Assembly: GCA_004026145.2 (NCBI GenBank)
Contig: CP034977.1
Coordinates: 3,952,984 to 4,016,983 of the forward strand
DNA from: Takifugu bimaculatus
Lineage: Eukaryota > Chordata > Actinopteri > Tetraodontiformes > Tetraodontidae
Length of the DNA: 64,000 nucleotides
Direction: 5' to 3'
Shown: positions 1 through 12,188 of the stretch, in pieces
How the letters are laid out: each line of letters starts with the position of its first letter
Position numbering within the stretch: the stretch's first letter is position 1
Notes under the pieces: generated by a model
Database searches by the model: none
What the model was told of the DNA's origin: nothing
Seen by the model: the letters and a program-made list of their open reading frames with translations, nothing else
Translations under genes and position numbers: made by a program

Positions 1-149
1 AGTTAATTGACCCATAAATCTGAAGTTCTGAGATGGTGTCTGTGCTGACATTGAGGAAATTCACCCTCCTGTGTGTTATAGAGTTTTTATGTAGCACATG
101 AGCAGATACCCACCCACTACCACACACACTTTCCTCTGTGTGCGTGCAT

Positions 150-175
150 ATGTGTGTGTGTGTGTGTGTGTGTGT
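150..175. repeat. (GT)n microsatellite
   Basis: Uninterrupted GT dinucleotide run. Confidence 0.95.
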
Positions 176-593
176 TTAGCTACAGTACCTCAACTGCCCC
201 AGGCCACAGCCATCTGCGTTCCTCCACTCACATACACACAGATACTCACAGCCCCCCCCCACCCCACCCCCCTCCACTGCAGCCACAGCAGCCATATATC
301 TAATTTATGGCGGCGGTGAGTGCGATACACACACTCATGTATGCATAATATATCACATGTGTGAAAAAGTGCCGAAGGAGGAGTGTGTGAAACGCTGCGT
401 CACGTGGTTATGGCGAGTCTGGACCACAAGTCTTTAGCTCACAGCTTCAGTACATACTGTGCATATTTACGCTTTAGTGCATGAGAAAGAAGTGTGCATG
501 CATCTGTGCACGGATCCAGCTGTTTACAGGCGAGCAGAATGACAGATGTCTCATTACAGACATTTGATTGGCTCGGTCATTTAGAAAGATTTG

Positions 594-640
<47 letters not shown>
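594..640. repeat. (GT)n microsatellite
   Basis: Uninterrupted GT run of about 47 bases. Confidence 0.97.
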
Positions 641-641
<1 letters not shown>

Positions 642-1406
642 TGGAAACGGTGCATTCATTAAATAAGAGGCCCTGATCAATATTCACACGCGTGCACGCT
701 TGTATGTGCATTCAGTGGCTATTTGGTAACGTGGATTCAGGAAGTGTCGAATTTTGGAACAAATTAGAAAGTTTACTGCGTAAGAAAGTCTTAAAAACTG
801 ACTGCTAAAATTGTTCCTCTATTAAAATAAATAAAATGCTGCTGCTTAAAATCTCTCAGAATCTTGTTTTTACTTTAAACCTTCCTTAACGTCTTTAACT
901 CAATAACTGTTCTCTTCCGACTGACTTTTCTGTTCTTTTAACAACAGTTTTCATTTACTTAACATATTCTTTTGAGTTCACTTGCAGTTATTTCAATATA
1001 AAGATGAATAAAGTAAAGATAAATGAATTGCAGTGGTGCTGTGACGTTTTCTATCATTTTCTGTGATTAAATAAATTCAAACGTGCCATCGTGGTAATTT
1101 AACGACTCAACACCGCCCTCTAGTGTTGGAACCCATCAGTGCATCTCGCTGATCTCACTTTCACAAGGCAAAATCTGCTTAGCTCGGCGTAATCATGTTT
1201 TATTGGTAAATGAGCTTCACTTAATCGGGCATAGGCACTGTTGTCCAAAGCTTTATTAATATTTTAGCCATCGTAGGAGGTGAACTTGAAACATAAAAAG
1301 CCACGTCGACAATCATTCTGTCTTTAAAATCCTCAGAGTATATGTTGTTCCCTTCAGTCTATTTCCCCCCTTTCAGTTTAAATTTACCTCCTTAAATAGC
1401 CTTTGG

Positions 1407-4400
1407 TTATCTCTCTTCAGCTCTGCAGTTCTGTGTAACACCTCTGACTTCACCCCCCAGTTCTGTCTCTGAGCTCTGTGCCAGAACTTCCTCTTTGTTT
1501 TCTCTTTCTTTTTCAGGGATCTCTGCGCTATCTTCCTCTTTAACTACACGCTCCGTCTCTGAGCTCTCTGCCAGAACTTCCTCTTTACTTCTGGGTTCTC
1601 TCCCCAAACTCGGTGCCTCAGCGACTTCTTCCAGTCCACTTTTTCCTTTTGAGTCCTGCACGCACGACGTCCCCTGACATCCGGGTTCTTGCTCAGAAGG
1701 TTTCGCACCATGTTCGCCTTTAGCTCCCGCTTTCATCCTAGAGCTCGGACCCGGCTTCCGTATGGTCCGCCGGTGCGGGCTGCGCCGCGACCGGTTGCAG
1801 TACAGAGTACGTCTACGATGCCACTGGTTGAGGGACTCTTGGGCTTCCACGCTGAGCTGGCGGGCAGCTAAACGTGGTTGGAAGCTGCTAATGTAGTAGA
1901 GCGAGGCGTAGAGGGTTGTCAGGTAGTAGCCACCTATTGGTGCCAAGATAGTTAGATGTTATGTGGCTTGAAATGAAAATCTCTCTGTTTGGTAATAACT
2001 CAAAAGCCTCGGTTTACCTTCCCCCTGCAGCTGTGTGGGGTCCAGCAACTCCATCATGTAGTCCGTGTCTATCTGCAGCGTGACCGCATCACTGCGAAGC
2101 AGCACCCACGTCAAGCAAGGCAGGAAATCATCTGCCCCATGCACACCACCTGCAGGACGAGGAAGGAATGAGGAACGTTACACGGGACGCGCGAGCGCGC
2201 GGTCGGAACACGGCCAGAGACAACGTACCCGAGGTAGCATTAGCGCTCATGCTGTGGTAGATGCTCTTGCAGACTTTCAGCAGGATGTGGACCTTCTTGT
2301 TCGGGGAGTAGGCCTCGTGCAGACTGGTCCACCTCTGCTGGATGCGCTCCAGGGTGACGGCGTCAGGAACTCCCACATCGGCAGAGCCCCCCAGCTCTTT
2401 AATCCCTTTCTTTTCCAGGACGCGCATGTTGCTCTGGAGCTGCCTGACGGTGCTGTCGCTGGTCCGAGAGGCATGAATGCAGGAGTTGAGGTGAGCGGAG
2501 ACGGGCTTCAGAGCCACCTTGTGAAGGGAGAGTTCTATCAGAGTGTCTACACACGAGGGGGGAAAGAAGTGAAAACAAGTTTATTCCTTTGCAAAGCATC
2601 ACCTTCCTGTTCCAGACCTCGCTGGAGCTCACCCACCGATCTCAGGGTCACTGATGTCCGTAATGCTGTCCAGCAGGGCCTGAACTTCCTGACTCTCCAA
2701 CAGCGTCTCCCTGAGCGATGTGAGCGACGACCTGACTCCTTGTAAGAACTCCAGGGCACCGTTGTGGTTCGCGCCGCTCCTCAGTGTCACCTCCACAAAT
2801 TCCTTAACGGCCTCCGAAAAGGGATCGGCCCTCCGCCCGCTCAGCTCCTGCACGCGATTGGTCAACCTTTTCTTCTGACATACCAGACCGCCGAGAGCTT
2901 GACCGACCACCGACAGGCGGTGCACGACCTTGCTGGCCAGGCTCTGCGTGCTCGGAACATGCGGGTTTATGTTTGACGTTCCGGACTCCTGTTCTTCCTC
3001 TATGCTGCTGATAGACAGGGTGTCGAGCTCCAGCGAGGGAGGGGGCAGCAGCGACGAAGGCCTGGGCGGAGGCAGCCAGACTCCGTCTTCGATCCAAGAC
3101 ACTCTGTGAGGTGACGGGGGGGCTTGGCTGCCGGGGGACTGGAGGTCAGACGCTGAGCTGCTTAAAGCTTGAGGTGTGGAGGGAGTAGATGGAGGGACGC
3201 TGTCAGCGCTAGCTCTTTGATAGCTACCGGAGGCGCTACTGAGCCTCCGGAGAACGACGCCACCTGACGCTGACTGTGGCGAGTCAGCTGACGTGGCCCT
3301 GACCAGACCTGGATGAGGAGAGTACGGACAATGAAAGAGTTCAGTGCGTAGCAGGGATTTAGAACAAAGGTGGTGGGACTGGAACTCACCGGGGTTCTCC
3401 CGAACAGGAAGCTCTTGATTCAAAGATAAGGGCCTTTTGCTCGCCATCCCCGTGTCCATCACCGGCCTGTTGCCGAAGCGTTGCCGATGGCTACCTGATA
3501 GCTGCGTGGGGGCAGTTGCCCTGTGGGTCAGCCAGTCATCGCCGTGGTCGTGGATGTACAGCGGATTGATGATGCACAGGGCCCCATTGGCGGACGTCAA
3601 CTGAGCAAACGCACAAGCAAGTCTGAAGAAAAGGTCTGCGGCCTTTTATATTTCACATGTTTCTACGAGAGGCTTCTACCTGGATGGAACACACCACGTT
3701 GCTCAGCTCCCGTTGCGTCATGGCGTCGGCCTGTAGGTCAGGAGGCGTGCTGAGCCAGGCTTCTGCGTCAGCGAGAAGAGGAGCGTTCCTTTGGAAGACG
3801 GTTCCTCACGACTCGTTTGAGAGGAACAAGGATGGAACAACTCACCTGGCTGAAGTCGAGACAGGTGCTCTCTGTTTTTGGCCGTGACGCTGTAGATCCA
3901 GCGAGGGACAGTGAGGCAGCCGGGCAGCACGTCCCTGACCACAGGCAGAAAGAACAATACGGATGATGGATTTACAGCTGAAAGGCGTTAGCATAAAACG
4001 GGCCGCAACATTGTAGCAATAACTATCTTCTGGGCTTTTTCTGCTGTTGCGCAATTCAACGGGCGCCCGTTTGTGTGGTTGTGAAGGGAACGGCCAGTTC
4101 TTACCTGGTCAGAGAGTAGAAGAAGACCAGCTGAGCCAAGTCGGGAAAAGAAAGACGAGACTCGGACAGTCGGAAAGCTGACAAAACCAAAAGAAGGAGG
4201 CCATAGGATTAAAGCAAAAACCTGAGCAGAGTACAAAGGGGAATTTTGAACTGAACTGAAGTGAACTGAACGATTGACTCATCAGTTTTATTTCCAGAAC
4301 ACCGGGTCTGCTATTTATTACTACTCATGGTTTCAGATGAAAACACCAGACGTTAGCTCTGCCCGTCAGAAGCCACCCGTTACTTCCCCTCAGTAAGTCG

Positions 4401-6119
4401 GGAACTAGCTTCAGGGGACTTTTTCTTCATCCGTCTTGAAGAAAAGAACGCGGCATCATAGTTGGTTTAAAGACCCCGTTGTCAACCCAAACACTCCAAT
4501 TCGAACATCGTGTCTGTCCCCCCAGGAAAACCCCCCCCGCTCAGAATCTGTTTGGCCATTTTAGCGTCAGTAAAGTTTGCTTCAACACTTAAATTAGAAA
4601 TAAAAACTATGAGGAAACAGATGTTGCGAAATGACCTTGTTGTGAAAAAGATGCCAATGAAGACGCCCTGCTGTGGTGCAAAAAGAGGTGTCTCAATCCC
4701 TAGACCGGGCTTTCTGTTGCCATGGACACTGCAGGGATACTATTATACACTATTATACAGCAGAGAAAAGGGACAGTATGTGCATGGAGTCCCAGTCTGG
4801 GCCCGTACCAGTGCCCGTGGTCTGGATGTGATAGTCCAGCACTCCTTCCTGCTCTTCTCCAGCAGAGACGACCAGCAGGCCCGGCTGGGACGTCGCAGGG
4901 TCGCAGACGATGAGGAAACTCTGCGGAGGAGACACGCAGAGGCTCATTTCATCACCACCTCCGCTTACACAAGCACGCCAAGGCTACGCCGCCCCGGCGC
5001 CAATACTGGACAGAGTGTAGCTTTCAAAGGAGTCGCCATGAAACAAAAGCCCAGCTTGGGTTTCCTCCCGGGTGGCGGCAGGTCTGCAGGACGTGCTGCA
5101 CTTAATGTATATATTTAAGTTAAATGGATGACTTATCCGACATTAGCAGCTCCATTCTGACATGGCTGTGTGTAAAAAGCTTAAAAATATCACTACTTTA
5201 ATCAGAGTTTAGCGACGTTTGAGCCCGTTAATGAGCGACCAGGCCCCTTTTCTTCCTGCAGCCGTCGCTTCTTTTTGAGTCCAAACTGGCATTTTTCTGA
5301 CATTCATCAGCGTGGCAGCGTTTAGAAACAGCGTGGCTGCGTCGCTCAGCCCTGGTCTCACTTCAGCTGACACAGGATGTGGCTTTCACGTGCGCTGAGC
5401 TCAGAAAGTCACCACACACAAGCAGAGGAGGAATGACAATGAGCGAATTCTGCTTTAAATAAATAATGGTAACAATTAGTCACGCGCGCCCGAACATCCT
5501 GACACACAGGAAACCAGCCACATTCCACCCAGGTTACAAATACAGGCTAAAGCTGCAGCCGATTCACCAGAAAGCTACAAACCTGCTACTTCATGCACAG
5601 ACTGACCAACTCACATTCTCCCTCTGGCAGCTCCTCGTTTTACTTTCATGCGACTGACGTGCACGACTTTTATTGAGTGTAACTTCTGCATTCAAAGTCA
5701 TTAGGTGTCAAATAAAACAGGAACTACTTTGTTCACTCATAACAACTTGTTCAGTCTGATGTAAGTGAAGCACAAAAGTGCAGCCTTGCTTTTAAAGACA
5801 ACTTAACCTGATTTAACCCCCCAAAAACTATTTAATGATCTGTCTCTTAAGAATTCCACTGCATTTATATGATTATAGTTCAGTTTTGATTTCCATCCAT
5901 ACACGCAACGATCACCTTTTGTCTGCACAGACTATAACACTACGCTGACTTTTGCAGGGATGAAGGAGGTGGGGGTGTACTCACCCCTGCGGGTCTCCCA
6001 CCCACAGCGGCGTGGGCCTTCTCTCCATCCCAGGGTGTCCCGGGGCACCAGGCCTCCTGGCAGCCCCTCAGCTGCTCCAGCAGGGAGAGTCTCTTGGTGC
6101 TGCCCCTCCATGGGATGGC
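1407..6119 (-). CDS. rinl: Ras and Rab interactor-like protein (RINL), 5' end not found
   Basis: RIN-family Rab5 guanine-nucleotide exchange factor acting on early endosomes. Ten exons join in frame with GT-AG borders: 5985-6119, 4809-4920, 4105-4177, 3846-3934, 3680-3762, 3390-3600, 2637-3308, 2229-2546, 2018-2149 and 1407-1933, giving at least 783 residues. The first four encode an SH2 domain (LSLLEQL, SFLIVCDPA, FPDLAQLVFFYSLTRDVLP). A Ser/Pro-rich linker and the RIN-homology region (2637-3308) follow. The VPS9 domain lies in 2018-2546 (LLKVCKSIYHSM, GADDFLPCLTWVL, DYMMELLDP) and runs into GGYYLTTLYASLYYI. Conserved QWHRRRT follows, but there is no Ras-association domain; the protein ends in an acidic Glu-rich tail. 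That absence, and sirt2 as upstream neighbour on the same strand, favour RINL over RIN1-3. No in-frame ATG is present in the 5985-6119 exon, so a further 5' exon lies between 6120 and 7416 or beyond. It is longer than human RINL. Confidence 0.9.
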
Positions 6120-7416
6120 CTGTGGTGCCGTTCACCGAGCTGGAAAAAGCCCTAGAGCCCCCACACGGACAGAGTCGAGCCCATTACACTGATCTCCAAG
6201 CTAATTAGAGATCAATACACTGATGTAGGAGAGTGAAAGCACTTCCTGCTCACATTGTTCACGTTTCCTCTCCTCTTCTTTGCTGTCAGTTGTTGCTTAA
6301 ATCACCCAGAACTTCAGAAGCCGACGAGAACGTTGATCTTCAGCTGCACGTGTCGACGCTGGAAGCATTTTCTCTTTACACACGAAGCTCTTCAGCTGAT
6401 CACACGAGAACTTTCCTCACCCCCCCCCCCCCACCCCAACCCCCACGACTCGGTGTCGCTGGTGGACTCTGCTGACACCACTGATGATTCACCACTTCCA
6501 TGGTAATAAAACACCTTTTCTTTTGAAAGAAACATTTCCTGTCAACATGGTGGAACCAGCTATTTTAGTAGCGCTCAAACCTCTGATCCACTGAGGCGGC
6601 TACAGAAGGATCTGAAACCCCAGAACAATCCCTCCAAGGACAGGGGACCGAAAAATGTCACAAACAAAATCCATGGCAGGAAGGAAATAAAGGCAAACCC
6701 TAACTTTTAAACTAACCTGCAGGATTATGATTAATATTGAAAATGAAAGGACAAAAAAAGGACAAAAAATGAGCGACACGTTCAAATGAGCTCACGTTTT
6801 AAATGTTAGATTTATTGCAGAATGTTTGTTTCGATGTGTTTTCTGTTCACCTATTTTTGTTTAATCAGGTTTTCATGCATCATCTCTTCTCACATATTGT
6901 TAACAGCATTATTGACCCAAAGACCCCAAAAGACCAGATAAACAGCAGCAAACTCAGGTGCTGATGTAACAGACTCAGAGTTACTATTACTGGATATCAT
7001 CGGGTGGTTTCTGCCTCCATAAAGATCTTAAGAGACTGAATGGGTAAATAGACATTGATATGACATCACACTCAAGACGATCCGCTCACCACTCGTATAA
7101 CAAACTAGCTTGGCAGAATATGGAACATCAAAGATCTGGGTGAAACCCATCAGCTGATCGGGACTTCTGTAAAACCTTTAACACACTGATCATTGCACTT
7201 TTATCTGTTGTGTTGGAGATATTAGCATTTGCAACACTTTACACATTAAATATCCACACAAATTAAGGTGATGCGCACAGGTGAAAAGGGAAGAAAGGGA
7301 TTAAAAGAATGTAAGAAAAGTGCATCTAGTGGACACAAAAGAACAGGAATATAAAACAGGCATGTATGTGAGGCTGTTTGGGAAACTTCCAACTAGTCTG
7401 CCTGGCTGTCCTGCTC
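6120..7416. other. Interval between rinl and sirt2
   Basis: About 1.3 kb between the first recognised rinl exon and the sirt2 stop codon, both on the minus strand. It must contain the sirt2 3' UTR and probably the missing first exon(s) of rinl. I could not identify a convincing start codon with a matching donor. A C-homopolymer lies near 6420-6432. Confidence 0.4.
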
Positions 7417-10400
7417 TCAAAATCTCCCTTTGAGGGCCAGATCTGAAGACGTGACTACAGCTGTAAAACAAAGGAGAGGATGGCGAGTTACTCCTGCCCC
7501 CGTTTGTGCTGCGGCGCCGCGGAGGCGGAGCTCGCCTTGGCCGGAGCCCCTCTTGCTCTCACTGCTTTGGTCCTGGCTGTCAATCCTGGCGTGTTCCTGC
7601 TTCACCAAATCCTCCAGCTCTGCCTGCAGACATGGACGGGGAGAGCAAGCCGTTTGAAAGGCGCTGAAAGAGTCGCGCTTTGGTGCCCGAGTGGTGACAG
7701 GGGTGCAAGACCACAGAGGAAAACTAAAATGAGCGCATCTCTCACGCTACACAGGAGACGGTATGAATGGCGTAAACATTCTACAGTGATCTGTGACCAC
7801 AGCAAAGCATAGGCGCAGTCTTGCTGCTGCAGGAGCGAATAATGAGAAACTAATGAGGTCTAAAATTAAATGAGTGGACTACTTTAGCTCTTAATTTACC
7901 TTCCACCCCAATAGGTCAGCCAAAGCCAAACAGCCATCGTCACAGGTACTGATGTGAGCGACATCTCTGCAGGAAAAACACAGAAGTGTTGTTTCAACAA
8001 GGCTTGGACAGGAGTGGGGTCAAACTCTGACACTGCCAGCTTAAAAACATTACACAGTTTCCCCATCAAGTCTTTATGGACAAAAAAAAATGGTTGTTCA
8101 CCCTCTGGTGGAGCAAGTGTGAACTGCAGGCTGTATTTAAAAACACCAGACTGCATGTACACTCAGAATAAAACAACTTTCTATAGATCAGCCAGAACAC
8201 CTGTATGCCTTGTCTGAGTCAAAGTCCATCCCTCCGCCAAACCCGAGAATCCCAAACAGAGCATTAGCCTGCAAAGAGACAAACGGGGCTGTAAACATGC
8301 CGGACAAAAGGAGCGGGCTGATTGTGCAGGTAAACTATTACCTGACCAGCCTTTTCCATGTTTATGAGCAGTCTGGGGCAACTTTTGGAAACCCTACATT
8401 AGAATGAAGGCAAACACACACATTAAAAACACCTCATCCTACATTTTAAAAAGAAAATATGGAATTGCTGAGCTAAATCTTTCATGTTATATTGTACAAA
8501 GTCGTCTTGCCTTGGTCCAATGAAGCATATTCCCCTGTATGTATCATACCTGCTGACAAGACTGGCAAAGGGTTGGACCTGCAGGGACGTCCCCATGATG
8601 ATGAGGAGGTCACAACGAGGGAAGTCCTGACAGATGAAGGTAGAGCATTTATTTCTGCACCTCCCCAAACATGCATAACTGCATTTTCATCAGACTCACA
8701 GACTTAACAGAAGTGAAGAAACGCAGAGGAAGATTCTCCCCAAAGAAGACGATATCTGGGTGAGAGAAGAGGGGTCACAGAGGGAGAGATGCATGAAATG
8801 CTTCAGGACCTGAGACACAAGGTAAGAAAGGAGAAACAGTCCAAGTTCTTCTTACCGGGTTTCACCAAGCTGCTGCATTTCTCACACCGGGGAACGTCGT
8901 CGGAAAAGATTTTTTCTACAAATCAGAGGGAGACAGTTGAACCTTGCAGGGCTGCAGCGATCGAAGTGATCGAATATTCGAGTAAGTGGGTAAAACGGAT
9001 TTTTGCTTGGTTGAAGATATACCAGCAATAAATTTACAAGTTATACGGTTTAAGTACACAAGAGTATGGGGAGCAGATTTGAGGGAGGTAGGGAGGGAGT
9101 GAGGTAGGGAGGGAGCGAGTTAGGGATGGAAGTAGGGAGGTAGGGAGGGAGTGAGGTAGGGAGGAAGCGAGTTAGGGATGGAAGTAGGGAGGGAGCGAGG
9201 GAGGGAGGGAGTGAGGGAGGTAGGGAGTGAGGGAGCGAGGTAGGGAGGGAGCGAGGTAGGGAGGGAGCGAGGTAGGGAGGGGGCGAGGGAGGTAGGGAGG
9301 GAGTTAGGGAGGGGGGCGAGGGAGGGAGGGGGCGAGGGAGTGAGGGAGGTAGGGAGGGGGCGAGGGAGTGAGGGAGTTAGGGAGGGGGCGAGGGAGGGAG
9401 GGGGCGAGGGAGCGAGGGAGGTAGGGAGGGGGGCGAGGGAGGGAGGGGGCGAGGGAGTGTGTGACTACTTTGTAAATGCAACGTAAACTCAATGCAAATG
9501 TGTTTGAAGCTCTCGTGCATTAAAGTCGTGGACGACTTTGAAATTCCGATCTGGAATGGAAGTACAGGAACTTTTGGAGGAATCCCTTCAGCCCCACTTG
9601 TCATTATGCTCCTCCTTACAGGCCTCAGCGTCCCTAACCCTGAGGAAAGCTACCTTTCATCCAGCCCAGCGAGTACTCCTTGCGGCAGCAGAAACTGACA
9701 CAGTGGGATGTGTAGAACGTTCCATGAGCTTCAATGAGGTCGTCCCCCTCGAGGCCAGCCACACGCTCCAGAGTGTCAATATTCTGATCGATCAGAAGCA
9801 TAAACATCAATACATTCACAGAAGCAGTTTAGGGGCGCCTTCACTCTTCCATACCTGCGAGTAGCACCGCCTCAGGAGTCCTTTATCCTTCAGCAGCTTA
9901 ATGAAGTAGTGACAAACTGTGGGCTGAATTATCCAGATTAAAAATCAATCACTTGTTTTCTGATGGAGTTCTAATTCCATTAATATATTTTCCAACACAG
10001 AGAGTGTTTCATACCTTAAACTGTCCTGGGTAAAGCTCTCTGGCCAAAGCAAAGAAAGGCTCTGGATGTTTCTGGCAACGCAGGTGGAGAAAAGCCCATT
10101 TAAGTTGCATTGGGTCACATTTCAATATAAAGTTGTGTCGTGAGCCATGCAACAACGGCATCTTTCACATACCTTGAAGTAATCAATCTGGAAGATCGCC
10201 TCTGGGTACGGCAGGTTATACTTCTGCAGGTTTGCATACAGGCCAGTTCCAGGTGAGCGAAAATCAGGGATCCCAGCCGCTGCAGGTGGATATGATGTGA
10301 AGAACTTTACTTTGTTTACAGCAGCAATAAAATGGGTCTTGTTCATCTTTAGTAGAGCTACAAATACTTACAGGTGGATATCCCTGCTCCAACCATGCAG

Positions 10401-11199
10401 ACGATGTTTTTACCTACGCGGAAACAGGGAAACTTCTGATTATTCCACATGACATCAAACCAGAGTGGTATGATCACAAATCATGGCTGTGTTTGATGAT
10501 AAAATGTCAAAATCTCACATTTTCCACTCTTTATATACTGTGCTACTCCCTCCAGAGTCAGCTCATCAAGAACCTTGTCTGGGGTGCCAATGCCCAGGTT
10601 TCTCGAGAAAAGATTACGCAGGAACTCCACTGGCAGGAACACATGAGAAAAATCAGCTAACATGATGATGTCTGATGAGAAAAGGCCAATATGTCGACAT
10701 ACTGTCTTCTGCAGCCTCGTCCTCACCGCTGTCGTCGGACTCTTCCTGCAGAGAACAGAGCATTGACAATTCAGCCAGGCAAAGGACGGTTGTCATTCGA
10801 TGTAGCTAGCAGCAATAACAACCTCTTTAGGTAGATTTAATATTACGTTATTGGACATTTTTGTGAGCAATATTTCCTCGGTCACACAAGAATTGACAGA
10901 ATGCAGACAATCGGGTCATAAACAATAACTCCATCTTATGTGCTCCACACTTGCTCGGTCAATTTAGGATAGCGCAGATTTCTTACCTCTGGCTCAGGTG
11001 CTAAAGCCCCCTCTTCTTTTTTAGGTATTTCTTTAAAATGCAAATATAAATACCAGGTCAATCTCTACACCAATATATTCCCCCGTGTGAAATGTCTCAT
11101 TAGCCGGATAGCTAGCTACACCAGCTAGCGGTGTAAACAACTCAAAAAGGAGACTCAATTTTCACGGCGAACAGTCTTCCTACCTGATGCATCAGACAT
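7417..11199 (-). CDS. sirt2: NAD-dependent protein deacetylase sirtuin-2
   Basis: NAD+-dependent lysine deacetylase, mainly cytoplasmic, acting on tubulin and other proteins. Sixteen exons join in frame with canonical borders: 11184-11199, 10987-11030, 10703-10745, 10519-10629, 10372-10413, 10173-10279, 10015-10071, 9855-9923, 9654-9783, 8856-8915, 8700-8755, 8550-8626, 8342-8393, 8201-8268, 7900-7966 and 7417-7623, giving 401 residues (human isoform 1: 389). Visible landmarks are an acidic N-terminus, MEFLRNLFSRNLG, DELTLEGVAQYIKS, the NAD-binding GAGIST-SAGIPDFRSPGTGLY, QNIDTLERVAGLE, the catalytic-His motif EAHGTFYTSHC, zinc-site cysteines (HCVSFC, RCEKC), DIVFFGE, MGTSLQVQPFASLVS and GGGMDFDSDKAYRDVA. 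The start is MSDAS, encoded in a 16-bp coding exon. The C-terminal tail after KQEHARIDSQ has no clear similarity to the human tail. The intron between exons 9 and 10 carries a G-rich minisatellite. Confidence 0.96.
9081..9458. repeat. G-rich minisatellite in a sirt2 intron
   Basis: Almost 400 bases of degenerate GGGA/GGTA units (such as GAGGGAGGTAGGGAGGGAGC) with hardly any pyrimidines on the plus strand. It lies in the intron between sirt2 exons 8856-8915 and 9654-9783, so the transcribed RNA is C/U-rich. Confidence 0.95.
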
Positions 11200-12188
11200 T
11201 TATCCGTCTAATGAGGCCCTTTAACAACAAGGACCCGAATGACAATTAATTTTAGTATGATTTATTTATAAAGGCCATTCACGAAAAGAGGAAAGCTATT
11301 AACCGCTGCGCATCGCCGCAGATATCCTGTTGTTGTCCGTCGTTAAATCGGTCCGTGCTTGGTGCGACTTGGCAAACATGGTTCCTACTCGGTGGCGTCC
11401 CCACGAACTGCTTAATTTTCTCACCACGAGCGTAATAAAAGTGGGAAAAACTATTAGTTTAATAAACGGAAAAGCAGGAAATACCATGTAAATCAAGTGA
11501 ATTAAACTTTAAGGCATTTGAAAGCATTTTAAGGTGGAATGCCACAAACCCCGTAGAAACTAGCAAAGAAGGTATATTATTTCTAGATAAAAAAAAATAT
11601 TGTAAATGTATTTTTACACACAGAAGAACCAACGTTTCCATTATTCCCATTAAAACGATCTACAATACCAGTCTGAGGTCTTCTTTTGCCAGTGATGCAC
11701 TGACTCATTCACACTGGATTATGGGCGTTCCTGTCCTCATAAGCTTCCACAAGGAGGATTAGAAATAGAGACAGAACACGGAGAACTATGGCAGGATTGT
11801 GTTCTTCAGTTGTGATACAAAGGTTGTGTATTGCAGGTAAAAGTCATACATTGACAGTAATTACAATGATGAGCAGTAAAATATTTACCATATACATCAA
11901 TGGCTATACCTTTACATTTACAATAAAATACTATAAATTTGTATTTTCAAATTAGTACAACCATGAGAGGGAGGTCATATAAAATGAAAACAACAGAATT
12001 AAATAAATCTTATATTTTACACGGCAAAATTCTTGGGAGGATGCTCCACATTTGCTACAACTACAGTTGTCCCATCTCATCTCGTCCCTTTTATGTTTTC
12101 TGTCAGCTATTAAGTGTCCATTTCATCCACTTGTTCCTCCACTTTCTCAGATTTCCTTTCTGTCTTTCAGATTCTTGAGGCCCCTGAT
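11200..12188. other. sirt2 upstream / dmac2 downstream interval
   Basis: About 1 kb between the sirt2 start codon and the dmac2 stop, both on the minus strand. It must hold the sirt2 promoter and 5' UTR and the dmac2 3' UTR. AT-rich, with no coding signal recognised. Confidence 0.5.

Larger units (their letters stand above)
1..1400. other. Intergenic, no gene seen
   Basis: AT-rich unique sequence downstream of rinl with two GT microsatellites. The short reading frames here are low complexity or shadowed by repeats and show no protein family I recognise. It may hold part of the rinl 3' UTR, since the rinl stop is at 1407. Confidence 0.5.
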
